Assembly (NCBI GenBank): GCA_023430245.1
Contig: JAEZBA010000217.1
Coordinates: 1-6,663 of the forward strand
Direction: 5' to 3'
Source: Pseudomonadota bacterium
GTDB taxonomy: Bacteria; Pseudomonadota; Alphaproteobacteria; Rhizobiales; Xanthobacteraceae
Length of the DNA stretch: 6,663 bases
Below, piece by piece: positions 1 through 5,526 of this stretch. The notes below the pieces were generated by a model. It saw only the letters and a list, made by a program, of their open reading frames with translations. It had not been told where the DNA came from and did no database searches. The position numbers were made by a program, and so were the translations under genes. Each line of letters begins with the position of its first letter. Position 1 is the first letter of the stretch.

Positions 1-1
1 C

Positions 2-280
2 GCTACCAATCCGCGCATGCTGCTGCTCGACGAGCCGATGGCCGGCATGGGGCCGGAGGAATCGGCGCGCATGGTGCAGACCCTGCTCGAACTGAAGAAG
101 CAATATGCGATCCTCCTGATCGAGCACGATATGGAAGCGGTCTTCGCGCTCGCCGATCGCATTTCGGTGCTGGTCTATGGCCGGGTGATTGCAACCGGCC
201 TGCCGGACGAGATCCGCGCCAATGCCGATGTGCGCCAGGCCTATCTTGGTGAGCAGGAAGCGGTGGTGGTCAATGGCTGA
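2..280 (+). CDS. livG: Branched-chain amino acid type ABC transporter ATP-binding protein, LivG family (C-terminal part)
   Basis: This is the 3' end of a gene that enters from the left edge, with 92 codons visible. It would be one of two cytoplasmic ATPases driving a LivFGHMJ-type importer for branched-chain amino acids or similar carboxylates. Visible motifs are the Walker B strand with catalytic glutamate (MLLLDEP), the D-loop region that follows (MAGMGPEE), the H-loop histidine in LLIEHDME, and the LivG-like tail with ADRISVLVYGRVIATG and an end close to VRQAYLGE. The Walker A and LSGGQ parts lie outside the window. Its stop codon overlaps the start of the next gene by 8 bases, so the two are surely co-transcribed. 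The family is clear, but the substrate cannot be read from this fragment. Paralogous systems in this bacterial group also serve aromatic or dicarboxylic acids. Confidence 0.9.
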   Translation, partial: ATNPRMLLLDEPMAGMGPEESARMVQTLLELKKQYAILLIEHDMEAVFALADRISVLVYGRVIATGLPDEIRANADVRQAYLGEQEAVVVNG

Positions 281-986
281 CACCTTGCTTGAAGTTTCCG
301 GCATCGAGACCTGCTATGGCCGCAGCCAGGTGCTGTTCGGGCTTTCGCTCGCCATCGCCGCGGGAGAGATGGTCACGCTGATGGGCCGCAATGGTATGGG
401 CAAGACCACAACCGTGCGTTCGATCATGGGGCTGACGCCGGCGCGCGCCGGCACCATCCGCTTCGGCGGCAAGGATATTCGCGGCTTCCCGTCCTACCGG
501 GTGGCGAAGCTGGGCGTCGGACTGGTGCCCGAGGGCCGGCAGATTTTCCCGAATCTCACCGTGCGCGAAAACTTGATCGCGACCGCCGCCAATGCATCGG
601 GCTCGTCCAAGCCATGGACCTACGAAGCGGTGGTCGAGCTGTTTCCGCGGCTTGCGGAGCGCGCGGGGCAGATGGGCAATCTCCTGTCCGGCGGCGAACA
701 GCAGATGCTGGCGATCGGCCGTGCCTTGATGACCAATCCGCGGTTGCTCATTCTGGATGAAGCGACCGAAGGCCTTGCGCCGCTGATCCGGCAGGAAATC
801 TGGCAATGCCTCACCAGGCTGAAGAGCGCCGGCCAGTCGATCCTTGTGATCGACAAGAATGTGTCGGCGCTGATCGCGATCGCCGACCGCCATTACATGA
901 TCGAGCGCGGCTGTACGGTGTGGAGCGGCACCTCGAAAGAGCTGGGCGCCGCGCCGGATATCCAGCACCGCTATCTCGGGGTTTGA
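273..986 (+). CDS. livF: Branched-chain amino acid type ABC transporter ATP-binding protein, LivF family
   Basis: This is a complete 237-residue ATPase, the normal length for LivF. It would pair with the LivG-type subunit encoded just upstream to power an inner-membrane importer. Motifs in order are Walker A GRNGMGKTT (residues 38-46), the LivF-like segment GLVPEGRQIFPNLTVREN, the ABC signature LSGGEQQ (138-144), and Walker B LLILDEATEG with catalytic Glu163. The usual H-loop histidine is replaced by Asn196 in VIDKN. Asn at this place is normal for LivF proteins, although VEQN is the commoner wording. I chose the ATG at 273 because it gives the standard MxxxLLEVxGIExxYG beginning and overlaps the livG stop. 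The same frame stays open upstream to 189, but that part lies inside livG. An AGGAAG at 255-260 could serve as ribosome binding site. The substrate is unknown. Confidence 0.93.
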   Translation: MADTLLEVSGIETCYGRSQVLFGLSLAIAAGEMVTLMGRNGMGKTTTVRSIMGLTPARAGTIRFGGKDIRGFPSYRVAKLGVGLVPEGRQIFPNLTVRENLIATAANASGSSKPWTYEAVVELFPRLAERAGQMGNLLSGGEQQMLAIGRALMTNPRLLILDEATEGLAPLIRQEIWQCLTRLKSAGQSILVIDKNVSALIAIADRHYMIERGCTVWSGTSKELGAAPDIQHRYLGV

Positions 987-1009
987 CAAAAACCGCCGCG
1001 CTTAACCCA

Positions 1010-1086
1010 TCCGTCATTGCGAGCGGAGCGAAGCAATCTACGCTTCGATCGATTGCTTCGTCGCTGGCGCTCCTCGCAATGACGGA
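1010..1086. repeat. Imperfect palindromic intergenic repeat (CGTCATTGCGAG type) between convergent genes
   Basis: The outer arms TCCGTCATTGCGAG (from 1010) and CTCGCAATGACGGA (to 1086) are exact reverse complements. An inner stem pairs GCGAAGCAATC (1028-1038) with GATTGCTTCGT (1051-1061), including one G-T pair, and leaves a 12-base loop. Between the two stems the right arm carries about three extra bases. I recall near-identical palindromes as abundant dispersed elements in Bradyrhizobium and Rhodopseudomonas relatives. The element fills most of the gap between the livF stop at 986 and the arsH stop at 1105. It could fold in transcripts from either side and act as a two-way transcription barrier. 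There is no clear run of T after it on either strand, so it is not a textbook terminator. Confidence 0.82.
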
Positions 1087-1104
1087 GGACACTCTAAGTT
1101 CTCC

Positions 1105-1824
1105 TCAGATCGATCCCAGTTTTACCCGCGCTTCGAGCTTTTCCGCGCTTTCCCTGCGCTCGCTGTAGCGGTCGGTCAGATAAGGCGCGGCGTCGCGGGT
1201 CAGCAGCGTGAACTTCATCAACTCTTCCATCACGTCCACCACACGATCGTAATAGGCGGACGGCTTCATCCGGCCAGCCTCGTCGAATTGCTCATAGGCT
1301 CTCGCGACCGAGGATTGATTGGGAATGGTAATCATCCGCATCCAGCGGCCGAGCACACGCAATTGATTGACGGCGTTGAAGGATTGCGAGCCGCCGCTGA
1401 CCTGCATCACCGCCAGTGTCTTGCCTTGCGTCGGGCGCACCGATCCGATCGACAGCGGAATCCAGTCGATCTGCGCCTTCATGATGCCGGTCATCGCGCC
1501 GTGGCGTTCCGGGCTGCACCAGACCTGGCCTTCCGACCACGCCGACAGGTCGCGCAATTCCTGCACCTTCGGATGGTCGGACGGCGCGTCGTCAGGCAGC
1601 GGCAGTCCGGACGGATTGAAGATGCGCACCTCCGCGCCAAGTGTTTCGAGCAACTGTGCCGCCTCCATCGTCAGGAAGCGGCTGTAGGAGCGCTCGCGCA
1701 GCGAGCCGTAGAGCATCAGGATGAGCGGCTTGTGGTGCGAGGCCGCGGGCCGCAATGCGGCGGGATCGGGCAGGTTCAGGGATTCGGGCGAGATATTCGG
1801 CAGGTCGGACAGGTCAGGCTTCAT
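1105..1824 (-). CDS. arsH: ArsH, NADPH-dependent FMN reductase-like organoarsenical oxidase
   Basis: This 239-residue flavodoxin-fold protein matches ArsH closely throughout. Characteristic stretches are the FMN phosphate-binding GSLRERSYSR (residues 40-49), SPERHGAMTG (104-113) followed by the IMKAQIDWIPLS segment, QGKTLAVMQVSGGSQSFN (133-150), and the IPNQSSVA block after 167. Characterised ArsH enzymes use NADPH and FMN to oxidise toxic trivalent methylated arsenicals, such as methylarsenite, to the less toxic pentavalent form. They also show azoreductase or quinone reductase side activity. The family is cytoplasmic and typically tetrameric. The gene is last in the ars operon. Its ATG overlaps the stop of the preceding arsC by four bases (ATGA), so it should be translated by coupling. 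No arsM or arsI gene is visible, so methylated arsenic would have to come from elsewhere in the genome or from the surroundings. Confidence 0.95.
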   Translation of the reverse strand: MKPDLSDLPNISPESLNLPDPAALRPAASHHKPLILMLYGSLRERSYSRFLTMEAAQLLETLGAEVRIFNPSGLPLPDDAPSDHPKVQELRDLSAWSEGQVWCSPERHGAMTGIMKAQIDWIPLSIGSVRPTQGKTLAVMQVSGGSQSFNAVNQLRVLGRWMRMITIPNQSSVARAYEQFDEAGRMKPSAYYDRVVDVMEELMKFTLLTRDAAPYLTDRYSERRESAEKLEARVKLGSI

Positions 1825-2234
1825 CTAGGCTCCGGAGCGGCGATCACCTCGCCGTCTTCTTTTTCAAATGTGCCGATCGCCGCGTTCGGCAAAATCTCCA
1901 GCACCATCTCCGACGGCCGGCACAAGCGCACGCCCTTCGGCGTCTCCACGATCGGCCGGTTGATCAGGATCGGATGCGCCATCATGAAATCGATCAATTC
2001 GTCATCCGTCCATTTCGGATCGGCGAGGCCAAGCTCCGCATAGGGAGTGCCCTTCTCGCGAAGAAGCTGACGCGGCGTCATGCTCATCCGATGCAGCAAC
2101 TCGACCAGTTGCTCGCGGGTAGGCGGGTCTTTGAGATATTCGATCACCACCGGGTCTTCGCCGCTCCGCCGGATCATCGCCAGCGTGTTGCGCGAGGTGC
2201 CGCAGGCCGGGTTGTGGTAGATGGTGACGGTCAT
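1821..2234 (-). CDS. arsC: Arsenate reductase, ArsC/Spx-like glutaredoxin-dependent type
   Basis: This 137-residue protein belongs to the ArsC family typified by the E. coli plasmid R773 enzyme. It reduces As(V) to As(III) using glutathione and glutaredoxin. The beginning MTVTIYHNPACGTSRNT carries the catalytic Cys11. The three arginines that surround arsenate in the R773 enzyme (60, 94, 107) have counterparts here at Arg59, Arg93 (LINRPIV) and Arg106 (RLCRPSE), and the overall length matches. It is the second arsenate reductase of the operon, lying between acr3 and arsH, with four-base ATGA-type overlaps at both ends. The last 20 or so residues (after ILPN) are the least conserved part. The substrate assignment is firm because of both the arginines and the neighbours. 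The related YffB/Spx branches lack this context. Confidence 0.95.
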   Translation of the reverse strand: MTVTIYHNPACGTSRNTLAMIRRSGEDPVVIEYLKDPPTREQLVELLHRMSMTPRQLLREKGTPYAELGLADPKWTDDELIDFMMAHPILINRPIVETPKGVRLCRPSEMVLEILPNAAIGTFEKEDGEVIAAPEPR

Positions 2235-3325
2235 CGCGCGGCCGCTTCAACGCGCAGGGATGAAGCCGCGTCATTGGCGGGTTCCTCCGCCGAGGCGGGG
2301 AAATAGTCTCGGGTCCGGTTTGCGATGGCAACCAGTGACAGCATGACCGGCACCTCCACCAGCACGCCCACCACGGTCACCAGAGCTGCGCCTGAGTTCA
2401 GCCCGAACAGGCCGATCGCGACCGCGACGGCCAGTTCGAAGAAGTTGGACGTACCGATCAACGCGCAGGGCGCCGCCACATGATGCGGGACGCGCCAGGC
2501 CCAGGCCGCGGCATAGGCGATGACGAAGATGCCGTAGGACTGGATCAGCAGCGGGACCGCGATCAAGGCGATCAGCAGCGGGTCGTTGATGATGACATGT
2601 CCCTGAAAGCCAAACAGCAGCACCACGGTCGCCAGCAGGCCAAGGATCGAAAACGGTTTAACTGCTGCCGTGAAGCGGGCGACCTCCGCTTCGCCGCGCG
2701 CGCCGTTGCCCGCCCTCCTGACCAGCGCCGCACGGGTCGCGGCGCCGGCGGCGAGAGGAATGACCACATAGAGAACGACCGAGAGGAGCAAGGTCTCCCA
2801 CGGCACCTTGATGTCGGTCACGCCGAGCAGCAACGCAACGATCGGCGCGAAGGCGAAGATCATGATGACGTCGTTCAGCGATACCTGGACGAGCGTGTAA
2901 TTTGCATCGCCCCGGGTCAGCTGCGACCAGATGAAAACCATCGCCGTGCAGGGCGCCGCTCCCAGAAGGATGAGGCCGGCGATATATTGTTGCGCATCTG
3001 CCGGCTTGATTAGATCGGCGAACACATACTGAAAGAACAGGACGCCGAGCGCGGCCATGCTGAAGGGCTTGATCAGCCAGTTGACGACCAAGGTAATGAC
3101 AAGGCCCTTTGGGCGCCTGTGGATGTAGCGCAGGCTCGCGAAATCCACCGCCACCATCATCGGATAGACCATCGCCCAGATCAGGATGGCGACCACCAGA
3201 TTGACGGAAGCGTATTCCCAGCCTGCAATGGTCTGGAACGCAGCGGGAAAGGCATTGCCGAGGATCAACCCTGCCACAATGCACAAGCCGACCCAGAGCG
3301 AGAGATAGCGATCAAATACCGACAC
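2231..3325 (-). CDS. acr3: Arsenite efflux transporter Acr3 family
   Basis: This is an inner-membrane arsenite exporter of the Acr3 family (BART superfamily), with about ten hydrophobic membrane segments. It starts SVFDRYLSLWVGLCIVAG. With the GTG at 3325 as start it has 364 residues, normal for the family. The essential cysteine of the fourth membrane segment is visible as Cys126 in GAAPCTAMVF. The conserved membrane glutamate is Glu297 in SNFFELAVAVAI. It exports the As(III) made by the two flanking reductases, probably driven by the proton gradient. Its stop overlaps the next arsC start by four bases. The frame stays open upstream to a GTG at 3469, which overlaps the preceding arsC stop as GTGA and would give 412 residues. 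I prefer 3325 because family homology begins there and AAAGG lies about 8 bases upstream. The 48-codon extension looks like a degenerate copy of the acr3 beginning. Confidence 0.93.
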   Translation of the reverse strand: MSVFDRYLSLWVGLCIVAGLILGNAFPAAFQTIAGWEYASVNLVVAILIWAMVYPMMVAVDFASLRYIHRRPKGLVITLVVNWLIKPFSMAALGVLFFQYVFADLIKPADAQQYIAGLILLGAAPCTAMVFIWSQLTRGDANYTLVQVSLNDVIMIFAFAPIVALLLGVTDIKVPWETLLLSVVLYVVIPLAAGAATRAALVRRAGNGARGEAEVARFTAAVKPFSILGLLATVVLLFGFQGHVIINDPLLIALIAVPLLIQSYGIFVIAYAAAWAWRVPHHVAAPCALIGTSNFFELAVAVAIGLFGLNSGAALVTVVGVLVEVPVMLSLVAIANRTRDYFPASAEEPANDAASSLRVEAAAR

Positions 3326-3469
3326 GTTGGCGCCTTTTGCTGTGTGGATGCGCGTAGCGATGATCGTTCTAATTCCGCTTCGGCCTGAGATGCCGGTGGC
3401 ACGGTGCGAACAGGTCACCGATGCCGCCCGCACCGGGAGATACCGTTCGAACACGGTCAAGACGTTCAC
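3326..3469 (-). other. Possible vestigial duplicate of the acr3 5' end, or N-terminal extension of Acr3
   Basis: These 144 bases are in frame with acr3 and begin with a GTG that shares four bases with the upstream arsC stop, the same arrangement as other junctions of the operon. The first codons read NVLTVFERYLP, which mirrors NVSVFDRYLS at the start of the functional-looking acr3 unit. At DNA level the VF(E/D)RYL stretch matches at 14 of 18 positions, and both copies are preceded by AACGT. After that the sequence no longer resembles Acr3 and encodes about 35 arginine- and threonine-rich residues. An inverted repeat, CGGTGCG (3402-3408) with CGCACCG (3429-3435), lies inside it. My reading is that the original acr3 start sat at 3469 and that a rearrangement or partial duplication left this stub. 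Whether it is translated cannot be decided from sequence. Confidence 0.5.
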
Positions 3470-4002
3470 GCGACATTCGATTGCGACGTCGAGCCGTCAA
3501 GCCGGCCGATCTCGCGGAGCTTGGTGCCGAGCGCGAGGTTGTCGATCGAACTCAGCGGCAGATTGCAAAACGCGACAATGCGGTTGCGCATATAGCGTTG
3601 CGCCTTCACGAAGGCTGCCTCCTTTTCGAGGTCGGTGCCTTCGACTGCGGCCGGATCCTCGATGCCCCAATGCGCGGTCATCGGCTGGCCCGGCCATACC
3701 GGGCAGGCTTCGCCGGCGGCGTTGTCGCAAACCGTAAACACGAAATCCATCACCGGTGCGTCCGGAGTGGCGAATTCGAGCCAGCTCTTCGAGCGCAAGC
3801 CGTCAGTCGGATATTCGGATTTTTCCAGAACGCGAAGCGCGTAAGGATTGAGCGTGCCTTTCGGCTGGCTGCCGGCCGAGAAGGGGCGAAAGCGTCCGCG
3901 GCCTTCCTTGCGCAGGATCGACTCGGCCATCACCGAACGGGCGGTGTTGCCGGTGCACAGAAACAGGACGTTAAACACGCGATCGGACTTTGGCGTTTCC
4001 AT
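3466..4002 (-). CDS. arsC: Arsenate reductase, low-molecular-weight protein tyrosine phosphatase type
   Basis: This 178-residue cytoplasmic enzyme has the low-molecular-weight phosphatase fold used by the thioredoxin-coupled class of arsenate reductases. The P-loop CTGNTARS has nucleophile Cys16 and Arg22 (C-X5-R). Candidates for the redox relay are Cys92 and Cys100 in VCDNAAGEACPVWPG, spaced similarly to Cys82 and Cys89 of the plasmid pI258 enzyme. The acid residue of the phosphatase fold is in WGIEDPAAVEG. At 178 residues it is longer than the roughly 130-residue pI258 enzyme, with a C-terminal tail ending in GSTSQSNVA. It follows arsR with a 32-base overlap and has a good ribosome binding site (AAGGA near 4009-4013). 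A phosphotyrosine phosphatase role is possible for the fold, but the ars context and the second cysteine pair argue for arsenate. The electron donor (thioredoxin, or mycothiol-like in other groups) is inferred. Confidence 0.92.
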   Translation of the reverse strand: METPKSDRVFNVLFLCTGNTARSVMAESILRKEGRGRFRPFSAGSQPKGTLNPYALRVLEKSEYPTDGLRSKSWLEFATPDAPVMDFVFTVCDNAAGEACPVWPGQPMTAHWGIEDPAAVEGTDLEKEAAFVKAQRYMRNRIVAFCNLPLSSIDNLALGTKLREIGRLDGSTSQSNVA

Positions 4003-4369
4003 GGGACTCTTCCTTGAGATGCTGTTTTTCGGTCGGTTGACAGCAAGGCTTGATCGATTCGATCAGCGACGCGCACAGTCCCGGCTCGCCGCCGCAGCAA
4101 TCCTGCAGCAGGAACAGCGTCATCGATTGCAGGGTCGCGAGGTTGGCGCGGTAGACGATCGAGCGGCCATGCCGCTCGGACGAGACCAGGTCGGCACGCG
4201 TCAGGATCGCCAGATGCGACGACATGGTGTTGTGCGGAACCGCGAGTTCCTGCGCGATATCGCCGGCCGGCATGCCCTTCGGCTCATGCTTGACCAGCAG
4301 GCGAAAAACATCGAGCCGCGTGGGCTGGGCGAGCGCGGCGAGCGCAAGGATCGCGTCGGGTGAGTCCAT
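3971..4369 (-). CDS. arsR: ArsR/SmtB-family arsenic-responsive repressor
   Basis: This 132-residue winged-helix repressor should bind the operator at its own start and release it when As(III) binds. The dimerisation and DNA-binding core runs from about residue 5 to 85, with LAQPTRLDVFRLL, the recognition region AQELAVPHNTMSSHLAILTRADLV, and the wing ERHGRSIVYRA. The classic ELCVCDL arsenic site of plasmid R773-type ArsR is absent: the matching place reads ELAVPHN. Instead, cysteines cluster near the C-terminus, with Cys91, Cys92 and Cys99 in DCCGGEPGLC and a second pair at Cys109/Cys110. This resembles the As(III) site described for Acidithiobacillus ferrooxidans ArsR. I chose the ATG at 4369 because homology begins there. 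The frame is open to 4453, but that part crosses the promoter and the neighbouring gene. Its 3' end overlaps the first arsC by 32 bases. Confidence 0.93.
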   Translation of the reverse strand: MDSPDAILALAALAQPTRLDVFRLLVKHEPKGMPAGDIAQELAVPHNTMSSHLAILTRADLVSSERHGRSIVYRANLATLQSMTLFLLQDCCGGEPGLCASLIESIKPCCQPTEKQHLKEESHGNAKVRSRV

Positions 4370-4395
4370 ATGTCGATAATTCTCGACATATGGAC
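4364..4395 (-). promoter_or_regulatory. Probable ArsR operator: perfect 13-bp inverted repeat at the arsR start
   Basis: GTCCATATGTCGA (4364-4376) and TCGACATATGGAC (4383-4395) are exact reverse complements separated by six bases. The inner arm contains the arsR start codon and overlaps the proposed -10 box. The outer arm lies in the -35/-10 spacer. ArsR-family dimers typically bind imperfect 12-2-12 style or similar palindromes in this position, so a repressor bound here would block RNA polymerase. Symmetry this exact over 26 bases is most unlikely by chance. Assignment to ArsR is an inference from location. Confidence 0.85.
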
Positions 4396-4404
4396 AAATG
4401 TCAA
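4376..4404 (-). promoter_or_regulatory. Sigma70-like promoter of the ars operon
   Basis: Reading the minus strand, a perfect -35 hexamer TTGACA (4404 down to 4399) is followed by exactly 17 bases and then AATTAT (4381 down to 4376), which matches four of six bases of TATAAT. The expected transcription start about seven bases later is at or next to 4369, the A of the arsR ATG. This predicts a transcript with almost no leader. The promoter sits between the end of the enoyl-CoA hydratase gene (4414) and arsR, interleaved with the inverted-repeat operator. Confidence 0.72.
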
Positions 4405-4413
4405 CCCGGCCGC

Positions 4414-5205
4414 TCAGCTTCCGGTGTAGTGCGGCATTCTCCGCGCAAGCCACGCTTCGAGGGCTTCGCGATTGTCCCTGGTCGGCACCATCCGCGCGAA
4501 TTGTTCGCCCTCTATCGCCAGCCCCTCCGCGATCGAGGCGTTGAGCCCGCGTGTCACGGCTGTGATGATGCGCGAGGCCGCGAGCGTTGAGTGCCGCAGG
4601 ATGCGGTCAGCCAGTTCCAAAGTCGCCGGTATCAGTTGCTCATGCGCCACCACGCGATTGACCAGCCCGATTTCGTAGGCCCGTTGCGGGGTGAAGGTGT
4701 CGCCAGTGAGGAGAAGTTCCAGCGCCCGCTTCCGGCCTGCGAGGCGCGGCAGGCGCTGCGTTCCCCCAAACGTCGGCGGAATTCCGATTTTGATTTCCGG
4801 CTTGGCAAACATCGCGCGTTCGCTAGCGACCGCGAGATGCGCGGCTTCCGTGATCTCGCAGCCGCCCCCGAATGCAATCCCGTTCACGGCGGCGATGATG
4901 GGTTTCGGAAACGACTCAAGGCGCGCCGTCATCGCCTGACCGCGTCTGACGAACGCCTTCAGCGCCGCGTCCGGACCTTGCCTGATGCTCTCGGAAAATT
5001 CGGGGATATCGCCGCCGGCGGAGAACGCGCGATCGCCGGCTCCGGTGAGGATAACCGCCTTGATGCGGGCGTCGTCTTCGATGCGGTCGAGAATCTGCAT
5101 CAGCCGGTCAATCAACGCGTAACTCAGCGCGTTGAGTTTGTCGGGGCGATTGAATGTCAGCAACGATATCGCACCATGCGTCTCGGTCAGAACGAGGTCG
5201 GTCAT
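4414..5205 (-). CDS. Enoyl-CoA hydratase/isomerase family protein (crotonase superfamily)
   Basis: This complete 263-residue crotonase-fold protein is of normal family length. Members add water to, or otherwise rearrange, acyl-CoA thioesters in fatty acid and aromatic acid breakdown. The FSAGGDI segment (61-67) and Gly114 in AFGGGCE form the expected oxyanion hole. Both acidic residues needed for hydratase activity in rat mitochondrial enoyl-CoA hydratase (Glu144, Glu164) have counterparts: Glu117 in GGGCE and Glu137 in KPEIKIGIPP. A true hydratase is therefore plausible, though the exact substrate is unknown. FGGTQRLPRLAG follows as usual. An AAAGGAGAT ribosome binding site (5211-5219) sits seven bases before the ATG. 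The gene runs in the same direction as the ars operon and ends 45 bases before arsR, so some read-through into ars is possible. It has no evident functional link to arsenic. Confidence 0.92.
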   Translation of the reverse strand: MTDLVLTETHGAISLLTFNRPDKLNALSYALIDRLMQILDRIEDDARIKAVILTGAGDRAFSAGGDIPEFSESIRQGPDAALKAFVRRGQAMTARLESFPKPIIAAVNGIAFGGGCEITEAAHLAVASERAMFAKPEIKIGIPPTFGGTQRLPRLAGRKRALELLLTGDTFTPQRAYEIGLVNRVVAHEQLIPATLELADRILRHSTLAASRIITAVTRGLNASIAEGLAIEGEQFARMVPTRDNREALEAWLARRMPHYTGS

Positions 5206-5298
5206 CTCTGATCTCCTTTAAATCTGCGTTCGCGTTGCCTGAAGCGCCGGTGCGTCGAGCCCAGGCTCCGCCGATCGCTTCGGGTGTCGCGGCGCGGG

Positions 5299-5526
5299 TC
5301 ACAGTCTGAAGCTGTGATTCTGCATGAAGCGCTGCGCTATTTTTCGCTCCATCTCATCGGTGAACTTCATCTCCGAGCACCGCTGTTCGCGTTTGGACCG
5401 GCGAGCAGCCTTGCGATCCTCGACATGGCGTGCGGCCGTTCGGATGACGTCGCGCACCAGGGAAAGACATCGGGCCACACCACGGACCGACCGGTCGGCA
5501 AAACGGCCCGGCAGAAGTCTGTTCAT
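5299..5526 (-). CDS. Hypothetical small basic protein
   Basis: I do not recognise this 75-residue open frame. It begins MNRLLPGRFADRSVRG, is rich in arginine and lysine, has a mildly hydrophobic stretch (VARCLSLVRDVI, residues 17-28), then a charged helical-looking part (EDRKAARRSKREQR), and ends QNHSFRL. A purine-rich AGGAAGG lies about nine bases before the ATG, and third codon positions are mostly G or C as in the neighbours, both of which favour a real gene. Against it, open frames also run on the opposite strand here and no family motif is visible. It lies between the enoyl-CoA hydratase gene and the LysR gene, and is divergent from the latter with 109 bases between starts. That is the usual position for a target of a LysR regulator. 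A 6-bp hairpin (TCACAG/CTGTGA, 5299-5317) overlaps its end. Confidence 0.42.
   Translation of the reverse strand: MNRLLPGRFADRSVRGVARCLSLVRDVIRTAARHVEDRKAARRSKREQRCSEMKFTDEMERKIAQRFMQNHSFRL

Noticed and set aside
840..875. Missing H-loop histidine in LivF as a sign of inactivation
   Set aside because: LivF proteins commonly have Asn at this position (VEQN in typical members). Walker A, signature and catalytic glutamate are intact, so an inactive ATPase is not supported.
270..989. Minus-strand frame of 239 codons opposite livF
   Set aside because: It mirrors livF, which has all the ABC ATPase motifs. The antisense translation shows no motif.
1288..2043. Long plus-strand open frame of 251 codons across arsH and arsC
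   Set aside because: It is antisense to two well-supported ars genes, has arginine-, histidine- and glutamine-rich low-information content typical of the opposite strand of GC-rich genes, and shows no family motif.
3402..3435. Hairpin CGGTGCG/CGCACCG between arsC and acr3 as a terminator
   Set aside because: The stem is only seven base pairs with a 20-base loop and no T run follows. The operon clearly continues into acr3.
4370..4453. 28-codon N-terminal extension of ArsR
   Set aside because: The extension would run through the promoter, the operator and the end of the enoyl-CoA hydratase gene. ArsR homology begins at the ATG at 4369.
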